Of a DNA stretch of 64,000 nucleotides, positions 38,131 through 46,906 are shown piece by piece. Below the pieces are notes generated by a model that was given only the letters and a program-made list of their open reading frames with translations, did no database searches and was not told the DNA's origin. This DNA is from JAJXWB01 sp046349085 (GTDB lineage Bacteria; Pseudomonadota; Alphaproteobacteria; Rhizobiales; Beijerinckiaceae): NCBI GenBank assembly GCA_046349085.1, contig JAXMDA010000008.1:1-64000 (forward strand), read 5' to 3'. How positions within the stretch are numbered: position 1 is the stretch's first letter; each line of letters begins with the position of its first letter. A program made the translations under genes and the position numbers.

Positions 38131-38173
38131 CGTCTATCGTCTTTTCTCGACGCGCTTAGCTTGTCGCGTCGCG

Positions 38174-38590
38174 TTATCGCGTCTGGCCGGGATCGGTGAG
38201 CTGCACCGTCCAACTGCGTGCGTCCTTGCCGGTATCGACCTCGAAGAAGCCGGTGCGGTCGAAGCCGCGCACATAGCAGTTCTCGCGGCCGTCGATCTTG
38301 AACTCGCGGTCGCGCGTGCACATGAAGGCCTTGCCCTTCCACTCGCCGCCTTTCTCGTCCATCGCGTAGACGTAGTAGAATTCGGCGGCGAGCGGCCCGC
38401 GCAGCAGCGTTTCGCAGGCCGACGGCTTGAGGTTCCACCATCCCTCGCTCACCCAATTGTCGCCGTCCGTGTAGGCGAGCGACACGCTCACGCGATTGAC
38501 CGTGTTGTTGCATAGGCGGAAATCGGCCGCGGCGGGCGTCGCGGCAAGTGCGGCGGCGCTCAGAACCAGCAATCCAAGGGGGCGAATCAT
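38174..38590 (-). CDS. DUF1036 domain protein, exported
   Basis: A 138-residue exported protein. A signal peptide (GLLVLSAAALAATPAAA) precedes the DUF1036 domain: FRLCNNTVNRVSVSLAY, VSEGWWNLKPSACETLL, FYYVYAMD and the C-terminal ENCYVRGFDRTGFFEVDTG. Four or more Cys suggest disulfides in the periplasm. This family is common in alphaproteobacteria, sometimes with an N-terminal FHA-like or peptidase extension, and has no proven function. The start at 38590 directly opens the signal peptide. It follows pyk's leader upstream by about 40 bases on the same strand. Confidence 0.87.
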   Translation of the reverse strand: MIRPLGLLVLSAAALAATPAAADFRLCNNTVNRVSVSLAYTDGDNWVSEGWWNLKPSACETLLRGPLAAEFYYVYAMDEKGGEWKGKAFMCTRDREFKIDGRENCYVRGFDRTGFFEVDTGKDARSWTVQLTDPGQTR

Positions 38591-38728
38591 CGTTTCGATC
38601 GGTCCGGCAATAGGGGACGAAGGACGCATGACGCAGGAATCCGCCACAAAAGCGGCATGGCGCGGTTCGGCGGGCGAGGCGCTTTATCCCTTGATTTGCC
38701 TGAATTGTCGAGCCGGGTCGGCCCGGGA

Positions 38729-38767
38729 CGATCATGAGTCGATCATGAGACGATCATGGGTCGATCA
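38729..38767. repeat. Short tandem repeat (period 11) across the glycerate kinase stop codon
   Basis: Three and a half copies of an 11-base unit (acgatcatgag, tcgatcatgag, acgatcatggg, tcgatcagg). The last copies overlap the stop codon of the glycerate kinase gene (38754-38756). The repeat offers several in-frame and out-of-frame stop triplets on the minus strand. Confidence 0.7.
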
Positions 38768-40055
38768 GGACGGCGCGCAGATCGTTGACGTTGGTCAGCG
38801 TCGGGCCGGGGCGCAGCAGGTCGTCGAGCGCCGCGAAGAAGCCGGTGGAATCGTTGTCGGCGAGCATGGCGGCGGGATCGAGGCCTTTTTCGCGCGCGCG
38901 GGCAAGCGTGGTCGCGTCGACGAAGGCGCCGGCGGGATCGGTCGCCGCCCCGCCGCCGCCGTCCGTGCCGTCGGTGTCGCCGGCGAGCGCCGCGATCCCG
39001 CTCGCGCCGTCGAGGGCCAGCGCGAGGGCGAGCGCATATTCCTGATTGGGACCGCCCCGGCCCTGGCCGCGGATCGTCACGGTCAATTCGCCGCCTGACA
39101 GGAGGGCGGCGCGGCGGCCCTCGGCGGCGAGCTTTTTCGCCATGCCTGCATGAGCGCCAGCGACTTCGCGGGCTTCGCCCTCGACATCCGCGCCGAGCGA
39201 GACCGGCTCGTAGCCCGCGGTCCTCGCCGCCGCCGCCGCCGCCGCGAGCGAATCGGCCGGTCGCGCAATGATCGTGAAGCGCGCGTCGGCGAAGAGCGGA
39301 TCGCCCGGCTTGGGCGTCTCCATGGCGGGATCCTCGAGCAGGGCCCTGGCGCTCGCCGGCAGGTCGATGCCGTATTTCGCGACGATCGCCCGCGCGTCGG
39401 CGAGCGTCGTGGGGTCGGGCGTGGTTGGTCCTGAAGCAATGGCGGAGGGTTCGTCGCGCGGCACGTCCGAGATGGCGAGGCTGACGAGGCGCGCGGGCCG
39501 GGCGAGCGCGGCGAGACGCCCGCCCTTGATGCGCGAGAGATGCTTGCGCACGCAATTGATCTCGCCGATGACGGCGCCCGAGCGCAGCAATGCGCGTGTC
39601 AGCGCCTGCTTCTCGGCGAGCGTGAGCGCGCCCGCCGGCGCGATCCAGTTGGCGGAGCCGCCGCCCGACAGCAGCGCGATGACGAGATCGTCCGGTCCGG
39701 CGGCGCGCGCAAGCTCGAGAATCCGGGCGGTCGCGTCTACCCCCGCCTGATCGGGCACCGGATGGCCGGCTTCCAGCACCGGCGCGACGCGGGTTGCGCA
39801 GCCGTAGCCCTGCCGCGCGACGCCGAGGCCGGTCAGCCGATCCCTCGGCAGCCCCAGCGCGTCGAGATAATGCGCTTCCGCCGCAGCGATCATCGAGCCC
39901 GCCGCCTTGCCGGCGCCGAGCAGGACGATGCGGCCCTCGGGCGGCTCTGGCAGATGGCGCGCGAGCAGGCCGGCCGGATGAGCGGCGGCCACGGCCGCGT
40001 CGAACAGCTTGCGCAGGATTTTTCGCGCGGGGGCGCCGGTCGAGGCCTCTGTCAC
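38754..40055 (-). CDS. Glycerate 2-kinase, MOFRL/DUF4147 family
   Basis: A 433-residue kinase converting D-glycerate to 2-phosphoglycerate. The N-terminal DUF4147 domain shows LLGAGKAAGSMIAAAE (about 45-60) and LVIALLSGGGSANWIAPAG. The C-terminal MOFRL domain covers LLSGGELTVTIRGQGRGGPN and the catalytic-looking AALAGDTDGTDGGGGAA. I use the GTG at 40055, 7 bases after GGAG; a longer frame begins inside a palindromic repeat and is unlikely. Substrate could also be hydroxypyruvate-derived glycerate from the serine or glyoxylate cycle. It ends within a short tandem repeat. Confidence 0.9.
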   Translation of the reverse strand: MTEASTGAPARKILRKLFDAAVAAAHPAGLLARHLPEPPEGRIVLLGAGKAAGSMIAAAEAHYLDALGLPRDRLTGLGVARQGYGCATRVAPVLEAGHPVPDQAGVDATARILELARAAGPDDLVIALLSGGGSANWIAPAGALTLAEKQALTRALLRSGAVIGEINCVRKHLSRIKGGRLAALARPARLVSLAISDVPRDEPSAIASGPTTPDPTTLADARAIVAKYGIDLPASARALLEDPAMETPKPGDPLFADARFTIIARPADSLAAAAAAARTAGYEPVSLGADVEGEAREVAGAHAGMAKKLAAEGRRAALLSGGELTVTIRGQGRGGPNQEYALALALALDGASGIAALAGDTDGTDGGGGAATDPAGAFVDATTLARAREKGLDPAAMLADNDSTGFFAALDDLLRPGPTLTNVNDLRAVLIDP

Positions 40056-40076
40056 ATCTGCGCTCCCGTGATGGAT

Positions 40077-40101
40077 GGTCGTTCCCGCGAAAGCGGGAAT
40101 C
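40077..40101. repeat. Palindromic repeat gttcccgcgaaagcgggaat
   Basis: A perfect inverted repeat (ttcccgc, GAAA, gcgggaa) of a type dispersed in alphaproteobacterial genomes, 22 bases upstream of the glycerate kinase start. It would lie in that gene's leader or promoter region. Confidence 0.7.
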
Positions 40102-40259
40102 CGGCGCATCCTTTATTGCGTCGTTCGGAATGACAGCCAATGCGGGAATGAAACGCAACCTGCCTCACGCATTCCCGGGGCGCCGCGCGCCGATGACGGC
40201 CTGCCGCCTCGCAGGCGCGCAGACTTGAAACGCGCCGCATCCTGTGGCGTTTGGCGTTC

Positions 40260-41036
40260 ATGTCCGATTTCCAGCCCGTCGAACGAATCGAAGGCCCCGC
40301 CGACGCCGGCGTGCTGATCGTCTGCGATCACGCCTCCCACGCGCTGCCGGCCGAATACGGCTCGCTCGGCCTGCCGCCCGAGGCCTTCCAGCGCCATATC
40401 GCCTATGACATCGGCGCGGCGGGGGTGACGCGGCGGCTGGCGAAGCTCCTGAACGCGCCGGCCCTGCTCTCCTGCTTCTCGCGCCTGCTCATCGATCCCA
40501 ATCGCGGCGCGGACGATCCGACGCTGGTCATGCGCATATCCGACGGCGCGCTCATTCCCGGCAATGCGCGCATCGACGCCGCGGAGATCGGGAAACGCCG
40601 CGACAGATACTGGCGGCCCTATCGCGAGGCCGCGATCGCGGAGGTCGAGCGGCTGAGCGCGAGCGGGCGGATTCCGTCCGTCATCTCCATCCATTCCTTC
40701 ACGCCGATCTGGAAGGGCGCGGCGCGGCCGTGGCACGTCGCCCTGCTGTGGGACTGCGATCCGCGCCTCGCCAAGCCGCTGATCGCGGGCCTTGCGGGCG
40801 AGCGCGATCTCGTCGTCGGCGACAACGAGCCCTACGACGGCGCGCTCAACGGCGACACGATGTACGAACTGGGCACCTCGCGCGGCCTGCCGCACGCGCT
40901 GTTCGAGATCCGCCAGGATCTGATCGCCGACGAGAAGGGGCAGGCCGAATGGGCCGAGCGCATCGCGCGCGAGCTGAAGCCGGTTCTCGCCGATCCTGCC
41001 GTCCATCGCGTCGAGATGCATCCGACGCGCACGTGA
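40260..41036 (+). CDS. N-formylglutamate amidohydrolase
   Basis: A 258-residue zinc hydrolase of the N-formylglutamate amidohydrolase family, which releases glutamate and formate in one histidine degradation route. It shows VLIVCDHASHALPAEYG (about 19-35), FSRLLIDPNRGADDPTLV, VISIHSFTPIWKG and EIRQDLI, the conserved metal and substrate segments. No other hut gene is nearby, and the Rhizobiales relatives act on varied N-acyl amino acids, so the true substrate is open. The ATG at 40260 follows a TTG at 40251 that I do not favour. MAPEG gene follows at 93 bases. Confidence 0.9.
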   Translation: MSDFQPVERIEGPADAGVLIVCDHASHALPAEYGSLGLPPEAFQRHIAYDIGAAGVTRRLAKLLNAPALLSCFSRLLIDPNRGADDPTLVMRISDGALIPGNARIDAAEIGKRRDRYWRPYREAAIAEVERLSASGRIPSVISIHSFTPIWKGAARPWHVALLWDCDPRLAKPLIAGLAGERDLVVGDNEPYDGALNGDTMYELGTSRGLPHALFEIRQDLIADEKGQAEWAERIARELKPVLADPAVHRVEMHPTRT

Positions 41037-41128
41037 GCGTCGCTTCGCGCTCTCCCCCGGATCGACAATCACGCCCCGAACGCGCAGTCTGGCGATAGCG
41101 CGACGAGGCGCGACGCCGGGGGGAAGAC

Positions 41129-41515
41129 ATGCCCATCGAACTCAAGATGCTGGTCTGGTCGGTCGCATTGACGATCCTGCAGATGCTGATCGCGGCGCTT
41201 GGCGCGCAGATGCAGGTGGGGCTTCCGCCGCTCGCCGGCAATCGCGACAACATGCCGCCGCTGGAGGGCTTCGCCGGCCGCGCGCAGCGCGCCCACCGCA
41301 ATATGCTCGAGAATCTCGTGCTTTTCGCCGCGCTCGTCCTGACCGCGCAGGCGCTGAACCGCTTCGACGCGACGACCGCGCTCGGCGCGCAATTGTTCTT
41401 CTGGGCGCGGCTTGTCTACGCCCCTGTCTACTGGGTCGGCGTGCCATGGCTGCGGACCGGCGTCTGGGCGGTTTCGCTGGTTGGCCTGCTGCTGATCCTG
41501 TTCCGCCTGCTGTAG
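41129..41515 (+). CDS. MAPEG family membrane protein
   Basis: A 128-residue protein with four predicted membrane helices (VWSVALTILQMLIAALGA, MLENLVLFAALVLTAQAL, LFFWARLVYAPVYWVGVPWL, VWAVSLVGLLLILFRLL). GFAGRAQRAHRNMLENL between helices 1 and 2 is the MAPEG signature, which in relatives binds glutathione. Bacterial MAPEG proteins of this short type mostly have unknown roles. The ATG follows GGGGAAG. Converges on a HAD phosphatase gene 3 bases away. Confidence 0.9.
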   Translation: MPIELKMLVWSVALTILQMLIAALGAQMQVGLPPLAGNRDNMPPLEGFAGRAQRAHRNMLENLVLFAALVLTAQALNRFDATTALGAQLFFWARLVYAPVYWVGVPWLRTGVWAVSLVGLLLILFRLL

Positions 41516-41518
41516 GCC

Positions 41519-42145
41519 TCAGCGCAGGGGAAAGCCGACGTATTCCTCGAGCTGGTCGAGCGCGGGGCCGGGCTCGACAACCTTGATCGTCTTCATGCCC
41601 ATGTCGCGCGCGGGCTTCAGATTCACGCCGAGGTCGTCGAGGTAGACGCAGTTCTTCGGATCGACCTCGAGCGCCTCGACCATCATGGCGTAGATTTTCG
41701 GATCGGGCTTGCGCAGGCCGATCTTGGCGCTTTCGATCACGTGATGGAACAGCGCCATGATGTCCTTCTTGTACATGCCGGCCATCGCGCCGGATTCCTT
41801 CGCCGGCAGATTGTTGGTGATGCAGCCGGTCTTCATGCGCGCATGAATGCGCTTCAGCGCCTCGACCATTTCGGGGCGCGGCAGGCCGGCGAGCAGCGGC
41901 AGCACGTCGGCGCCGCGCACTTCGCCGCCCGCGGCGCGCGCTTCCGCCGCGAACAGTTCGTCGAACTCGGCATGGGTGACCTCGGCGCGCTCGAATTTCG
42001 CCCAGGCGTTTTCGAGGTGGTTCTGCGCGTTGATCATGCGGATGAAATCCTTCGGCAGCCCGCGGTCGCGCTCGAAGCGCGCGAAAGCCTCGAACGGGCT
42101 CGACGTGATGACGCCGCCGAAATCCCAGATCACCGCCTCGATCAT
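41519..42145 (-). CDS. HAD-IA family hydrolase, ACAD10/epoxide hydrolase N-domain type
   Basis: A 208-residue HAD phosphatase. Motif I is VIWDFGGVITSSPFEAF with nucleophile Asp9; position +2 is Gly, not the general-acid Asp, as usual in ACAD10-type relatives. Motif II is TGCITNNLP, motif III includes the Lys of SAKIGLRKPDPKIY, and motif IV is CVYLDDLGVNLKPA. The helical cap lies between about 15 and 95. The ATG at 42145 follows AAGGAG. An ACAD10/11-like acyl-CoA dehydrogenase gene lies about 3.5 kb away on the same strand. Without the +2 Asp, strong phosphatase activity is uncertain. Confidence 0.88.
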   Translation of the reverse strand: MIEAVIWDFGGVITSSPFEAFARFERDRGLPKDFIRMINAQNHLENAWAKFERAEVTHAEFDELFAAEARAAGGEVRGADVLPLLAGLPRPEMVEALKRIHARMKTGCITNNLPAKESGAMAGMYKKDIMALFHHVIESAKIGLRKPDPKIYAMMVEALEVDPKNCVYLDDLGVNLKPARDMGMKTIKVVEPGPALDQLEEYVGFPLR

Positions 42146-42303
42146 GCGTTTCTCCTTTTTGGGTTTCCGCCTAGGGGAAAAGCGCGCAGGGCGCAACGAA
42201 AAGCGGCGCGGCGAGGAAAACGGGGACAGGCGCGGCGGGCGCCTTGACCTCGCCCGATCCCCGTCGCATGGCTCGCGGCCGTTCCCGTACCGACAGGCAG
42301 TTC

Positions 42304-42546
42304 ATGAGCACCAATTCCATCGACTCCGGCCATCTCAAGGCCTTCATTGAGCGCATCGAGCGGCTCGAGGAGGAAAAGCGCGCGCTGGCGGAGGATATCA
42401 AGGATGTCTACGCCGAGGCCAAGGGCGTGGGCTACGACGTCAAGATCATGCGCAAGATCGTCTCGCTGCGCCGGCAGGACAGCCACAAGCGCAAGGAAGA
42501 AGAAGAGATTCTCGACCTTTATCTTTCCGCGCTCGGCATGGGCTGA
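42304..42546 (+). CDS. gapR: GapR, nucleoid-associated protein (DUF2312)
   Basis: An 80-residue protein that binds overtwisted, AT-rich DNA and stimulates topoisomerases during replication in Caulobacter. The whole DUF2312 pattern is present: LKAFIERIERLEEEKRALAEDIKDVYAEAKGVGYDVKIMRKIVSLRRQD. The N-terminal coiled coil forms dimers, and the basic KIMRKIV region lines the DNA. Length and spacing match the family almost exactly. It is monocistronic and divergent from the HAD gene. Confidence 0.95.
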   Translation: MSTNSIDSGHLKAFIERIERLEEEKRALAEDIKDVYAEAKGVGYDVKIMRKIVSLRRQDSHKRKEEEEILDLYLSALGMG

Positions 42547-42632
42547 CCTGAACGGCTCTTAATTTGAACGGACCGGCGCGCGCGGCTAGCTTCACTGCAG
42601 GCCGACGCGCGCCTTTTGATTCGGGGAACGCC

Positions 42633-44222
42633 ATGAGCGAGATCGACCGTCGCAAGGTTTTGGGAGCCGCAGGCGCAGCCGGCCTCGCCGCCGCCCTGCC
42701 GGGCGCGCCCGCCGCAGCCGCCGAACTGAAATTCGGGCCGGCCAAGCCCTTCTCCTTCGATGCGCTGAAGGCCGAAGCGGCCGCGCTCGCCAAGGTCGCC
42801 TACAAGCCGCCGTCGCAGCCGGCGCCCGAGATCATGGAGCAGATCAACTACGAGGAATGGGGTAAGATTCGCTACGACACCAATTCGGCGATCTACGCCA
42901 CCGGTCCGCAGCAATGCCCGGTGACCTTCTTCCACCTCGGCAAGTTCTTCCGCAAGGCGATCCAGTTCCATCTCGTCGAGGGCGGGCAGGCGCGCGAAAT
43001 CCTGTACGACCAGTCCTATTTCGACATGCCGGCCGACTCGCCGGCGCGCAAGCTGGCCAAGGGCGTCGGCTTTGCCGGCTTCCGCCTGCAGGAACCCAAG
43101 AACGGGCCGCTCGACTGGCGCGCCAACGACTGGGTCGCCTTCCTCGGCGCCTCCTATTTCCGCGCGATCGGCGAATTGCGGCAATACGGATTGTCCGCGC
43201 GCGGCATTGCGCTCGACACATGGCAGAGCGGCCGCGAAGAAGAGTTTCCGGACTTCACGCGATTCTGGATCGGGCCGGAGGAAGGCCACAGCGTGACGCT
43301 GCACGCCCTGCTCGAAGGGCCGGGCATCGTGGGCGCCTACAAGTTCGTGATGACGCGCGACAAGGCGGTCATGATGGACGTCGATTGCCAGTTGCACCTG
43401 CGCAAGGACTACATCCGCTTCGGCGTCGCGCCGCTGACGTCGATGTACTGGTTCTCCGAGACGCGCAAGGGCGACGGCGTCGACTGGCGCCCGGAAATTC
43501 ACGATTCCGATGGCCTCGCCATGTGGACGGGCACGGGCGAGCATATCTGGCGGCCGCTCAACAATGCGCCGCGCGTGATGGCGTCGGCCTTCGGCGACAC
43601 CAATCCGAAGGGCTTCGGCCTGCTGCAGCGCGATCGCAATTTCGATCATTATCTCGATGGCGTGATGTACGACCGTCGCCCCTCCGTCTGGGTCGAGCCC
43701 AAGGGCAATTGGGGCAAGGGCGCGGTGCAACTGGTCGAGATTCCGACCGACGACGAGATCCACGACAATATCGTCGCCATGTGGGTGCCGGCGGAGCCGA
43801 CGCGGCCCGGGCAGGTGTTGGACTTCGCCTACAGGCTGCACTGGAAGGCGGACGAACCCTTTCCGACCGATCTCGCGCGCTGCGTGGCGACGCGGCTCGG
43901 CAATGGCGGCGTGCCCGGCCAGCCGCGGCCGAAGGGCGTGCGCAAGTTCATGGTGGAGTTCCTCGGCGGCCCGCTCGCCAGCCTGCCGAAGGGCGTGCGG
44001 CCGAAGCCGGAGCTCTGGACGTCGCGCGGAACCTTCTCCTACGTCTTCATGGAAGCCGTGCCGGACGACGTGCCGGGCCATTGGCGCGCGCAATTCGATC
44101 TGACCGTCGAGGGAACGGACCCGGTGGAGCTCAGGCTCTATCTCTCGGACAACGACAGGGTGCTGAGCGAGAGCTGGCTCTACCAGTATCATCCCTTCGA
44201 TTCGACGCCGCCGAAGTGGTGA
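42633..44222 (+). CDS. Periplasmic glucan biosynthesis protein, MdoG/OpgG-OpgD family
   Basis: A 529-residue periplasmic protein of osmoregulated glucan synthesis or trimming. The leader DRRKVLGAAGAAGLAAALPG has a twin-arginine motif, which favours the Tat-exported OpgD branch over OpgG. The MdoG domain covers about 30-525: F.FD.L...A..LA...Y, then FRKAIQFHLVEGGQAREILY, GASYFRAIGELRQYGLSARGIALDT and the C-terminal beta-sandwich with YLSDNDRVLSESWLYQYHPF. opgH is not next to it. The ATG at 42633 fits the Tat leader. The amine oxidase gene follows at 58 bases. Confidence 0.9.
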   Translation: MSEIDRRKVLGAAGAAGLAAALPGAPAAAAELKFGPAKPFSFDALKAEAAALAKVAYKPPSQPAPEIMEQINYEEWGKIRYDTNSAIYATGPQQCPVTFFHLGKFFRKAIQFHLVEGGQAREILYDQSYFDMPADSPARKLAKGVGFAGFRLQEPKNGPLDWRANDWVAFLGASYFRAIGELRQYGLSARGIALDTWQSGREEEFPDFTRFWIGPEEGHSVTLHALLEGPGIVGAYKFVMTRDKAVMMDVDCQLHLRKDYIRFGVAPLTSMYWFSETRKGDGVDWRPEIHDSDGLAMWTGTGEHIWRPLNNAPRVMASAFGDTNPKGFGLLQRDRNFDHYLDGVMYDRRPSVWVEPKGNWGKGAVQLVEIPTDDEIHDNIVAMWVPAEPTRPGQVLDFAYRLHWKADEPFPTDLARCVATRLGNGGVPGQPRPKGVRKFMVEFLGGPLASLPKGVRPKPELWTSRGTFSYVFMEAVPDDVPGHWRAQFDLTVEGTDPVELRLYLSDNDRVLSESWLYQYHPFDSTPPKW

Positions 44223-44280
44223 GGCGCTGAGCGCAAATGGCGCATCGCGCGGCGCGCCGCTTCTGCGGTAGGATCGCGCG

Positions 44281-45516
44281 ATGAGCACGCTCCCTTCCTC
44301 CATCGATGTCGCCATAGTCGGCGCCGGCGCGGCTGGCGTCGCCGCCGCCACGCGCCTGACAAAGGCCGGCGTTGCCGCTGTCATGATCGAGGCGCGCGAC
44401 CGCGTCGGCGGCCGGGCGCACACCATTCCCGCAGCGGGCGACGTCATCGACCTCGGCTGCGAATGGCTGCATTCGGCCGACAAGAACGTGCTGGTGAAGG
44501 TCGCCGAGGAACACGGCTTCACGGTCGACAAGGGAACGCCCGGCTGGAGCGGCCCGGCTTCGGTCGGCCTGCCGAGCCGCGACCACGCCGATTATCGCAA
44601 GGCGATGGAACAGTTCTTCGATGCGGTCGAAGAAGCGGCCGAAACCGGCCGCGACCGTCCGGCTTCCGACCTGCTGCCCAGGAACAGCCGCTGGACCATG
44701 CTGCTGCGGGCGGTGGCGACCTATTACAGCGGCACGGAACTGGAACATATCTCGATCATCGATTTCGACCGCTACGAGGACACGCGGATCAACTGGACGA
44801 TCCGCGAGGGCTACGGCGCGATGATCGCGGGCGCGGCGAAGGGGCTTCCGGTCGTGTTCGACTGCGCGGTCTCCCGCATCGACCATTCCGGCAAGACCGT
44901 GAAGCTCGAAACCCAGCGTGGGACGATCGAGGCGAAGGCGGCGATCGTCTGTGTGCCGACGCCGCTGATCGCGGAAGGGACTATTCGTTTCGATCCTGCG
45001 CTGCCTGGCAAGCAGGCGGCCGCGGCGGGCCTGCCCCTCGGCGTCGCGAACAAGATATTCTTCGAGATCGACGGCGAGTTTTCTTATCCGCGCGGGCATT
45101 TCTACGGCGCGACGGATCGCGTCGAGACGATCAGCTTCGATCTTTTCCCGCGCGGGCGCAAACTGCTGTCGGGCTTCGTCGGCGGGGCCTTCGCGCGCGA
45201 ACTCGAAAAGGGCGGGCCGGCTGCGGCCGAGTCGGAGGCGCGACGTCAGATTGCGTCGATGCTGGGCGCGGACGCCAACAAGCATCTGCGCTTCATGCGC
45301 ACGACGGCGTGGTATTCGGACCCGTTCGCGCGGGGAGGCTATTCGTCCGCGCTGCCGGGCCATGCCGACGACCGCGCAGTCCTCGCGAAGCCGGTCGATG
45401 GCCGCCTGTTCTTCGCCGGCGAAGCCTGCTCGAAAATCCATTTCTCCACGACGCATGGCGCGTGGGAAACCGGGCTGAAGGCGGCGGAGGATTATCTGGC
45501 GGCGCGGAAAGGCTGA
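44281..45516 (+). CDS. FAD-dependent amine oxidase family protein
   Basis: A 411-residue flavoprotein of the monoamine/polyamine oxidase family. The N-terminal FAD-binding motif is VAIVGAGAAGVAAATRL (about 10-26), followed by EARDRVGGRAHT (the second FAD signature), and the C-terminal FAD segment is RLFFAGEACSKIHFSTTHGAWETGLKAAE. YYSGTELEHISIIDFDRYED lies where the substrate cavity is formed. No signal peptide is seen, so it is cytosolic. Substrate (amine, polyamine or carotenoid-like) is not clear. It ends 46 bases before the convergent acyl-CoA dehydrogenase gene. Confidence 0.88.
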   Translation: MSTLPSSIDVAIVGAGAAGVAAATRLTKAGVAAVMIEARDRVGGRAHTIPAAGDVIDLGCEWLHSADKNVLVKVAEEHGFTVDKGTPGWSGPASVGLPSRDHADYRKAMEQFFDAVEEAAETGRDRPASDLLPRNSRWTMLLRAVATYYSGTELEHISIIDFDRYEDTRINWTIREGYGAMIAGAAKGLPVVFDCAVSRIDHSGKTVKLETQRGTIEAKAAIVCVPTPLIAEGTIRFDPALPGKQAAAAGLPLGVANKIFFEIDGEFSYPRGHFYGATDRVETISFDLFPRGRKLLSGFVGGAFARELEKGGPAAAESEARRQIASMLGADANKHLRFMRTTAWYSDPFARGGYSSALPGHADDRAVLAKPVDGRLFFAGEACSKIHFSTTHGAWETGLKAAEDYLAARKG

Positions 45517-45562
45517 GAGCTGGTCATGGCGGGGACGCGCCCGGCCATGACGGCCGCCAAAT

Positions 45563-46771
45563 TCAGTTCACATATTTCTTGAGTTCCAGCCGTGCGATCT
45601 GGTTGCGGTGGACTTCGTCGGGGCCGTCGGCGAGGCGCAGCAGGCGCGCGGTGGCGTAGGCCTGCGTCAGGCCGAAGTCGTTCGACGTGCCGCCGCCGCC
45701 ATGCGCCTGGATCGCCCAGTCGATGACCTGGCAGGCCATGTTCGGCACGGCGACCTTGATCATCGCGATCTCGGTCTTCGCCGCCTTGTTGCCCACCGTG
45801 TCCATGGCGTGCGCGGCGTTGAGAGTGAGCAGCCGCGCCTGCTCGATCATGATGCGCGCTTCGGCGATGCGCTCCTGCGTCACCGTCTGCTCGGAGACCG
45901 GCTTGCCGAAGGCGACACGGCTCATCGCGCGTTTGCACATTTTTTCCAGCGTGCGTTCGGCAAGGCCGATGAGCCTCATGCAGTGATGGATGCGGCCGGG
46001 GCCGAGCCGTCCCTGCGCGATCTCGAAGCCGCGGCCTTCGCCGAGCAGCATGTTGGCGGCGGGCACGCGCACATTGTCGAAGATCACTTCCGAGGCGCGG
46101 TCCGGCACGCCGTAGAAACCGAACACGGGCAGCGAGCGCTTCACCTCGACGCCGGGCGTATCCATCGGCACGAGAATCATGGACTGCTGCTTGTGACGGT
46201 TCGGATTGTCCGGATCGCTCTTGCCCATGAAGATGCAGATCTTGCAGCGCGGGTCGGTCGCGTTCGTCGTGTACCACTTGCGGCCGTTGATGACGTAGTG
46301 GTCGCCGTCGCGCTTGATCGAGCTTTCGATATTCGTCGCGTCGGAGGAGGCGACCGCGGGCTCGGTCATGGCGAAGCAGGAGCGGATTTCGCCTGCCAGC
46401 AGCGGCTTCAGCCATTTCTGCTTGTGCGCCTCGGTCCCGTAGCGCTCGAGCACTTCCATATTGCCGGTGTCCGGCGCCGAGCAGTTGAAGACTTCCGGCG
46501 CGAGATGCGAGCGGCCCATGACCTCGCAGAGCGTGGCGTATTCGAGATTGGTAAGACCGGCGCCGCGCTCGCTTTCGGGCAGGAACAGGTTCCACAGCTC
46601 CTGCGCCTTGGCGAGCGGCTTCAGTTCCTCGACGATCGGATAGACCTTCCAGGGTCCGAGCTCTTCGGCTTCCGCATAATGGCGCGCCTCGTTCGGATAG
46701 ATGTGCTCGTCCATGAAGCGTTCGAGCTGGCGCTTGAGTTCCAGCACGCGGGTCGAGACGGGGTAGAGCAT
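45563..46771 (-). CDS. Acyl-CoA dehydrogenase, ACAD10/ACAD11-like
   Basis: A 402-residue flavoenzyme oxidising an acyl-CoA to the 2-enoyl-CoA. FAD- and substrate-binding motifs include SCFAMTEPAVASSDATNIES and INGRKWYTTNATDPRCKICIFMG. The C-terminal AIQAHGGGGTSNDFGLTQAY and LRLADGPDEVHRNQIARLELKK match the ACAD10/ACAD11 branch, active in relatives on long or 4-hydroxylated acyl-CoAs. It is divergent from the zinc operon. Its own promoter probably lies in the 135-base gap that also holds the Zur box. Confidence 0.93.
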   Translation of the reverse strand: MLYPVSTRVLELKRQLERFMDEHIYPNEARHYAEAEELGPWKVYPIVEELKPLAKAQELWNLFLPESERGAGLTNLEYATLCEVMGRSHLAPEVFNCSAPDTGNMEVLERYGTEAHKQKWLKPLLAGEIRSCFAMTEPAVASSDATNIESSIKRDGDHYVINGRKWYTTNATDPRCKICIFMGKSDPDNPNRHKQQSMILVPMDTPGVEVKRSLPVFGFYGVPDRASEVIFDNVRVPAANMLLGEGRGFEIAQGRLGPGRIHHCMRLIGLAERTLEKMCKRAMSRVAFGKPVSEQTVTQERIAEARIMIEQARLLTLNAAHAMDTVGNKAAKTEIAMIKVAVPNMACQVIDWAIQAHGGGGTSNDFGLTQAYATARLLRLADGPDEVHRNQIARLELKKYVN

Positions 46772-46863
46772 TGGCGGTTCCTGTCCTGTCCGGCATCAAT
46801 TGTCGAATGAGATCGTCCTACATTTTGCCTGCCGAGTCCACATGCGGTCTTGTCGCCCGGGGG

Positions 46864-46880
46864 ATGTAATATTATAACAT
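46864..46880 (+). promoter_or_regulatory. Zur box (zinc uptake regulator operator)
   Basis: ATGTAATATTATAACAT is an imperfect palindrome in which TGTAATATTATAACA differs at a single base from the rhizobial Zur consensus TGTTATANTATAACA. It lies about 27 bases upstream of the start of the His-rich protein that opens the zinc transporter operon, in an otherwise GC-rich gap. With zinc bound, Zur would sit here and block transcription; zinc starvation would lift it. Confidence 0.82.
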
Positions 46881-46906
46881 ATCAACCAATCTGGCCGGGC
46901 GGATCC

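Noticed and set aside
40056..40109. Longer glycerate kinase start giving MRRIPAFAGTT
   Set aside because: This stretch is a translated palindromic repeat; the GTG at 40055 has a good ribosome site and begins just before the conserved part.
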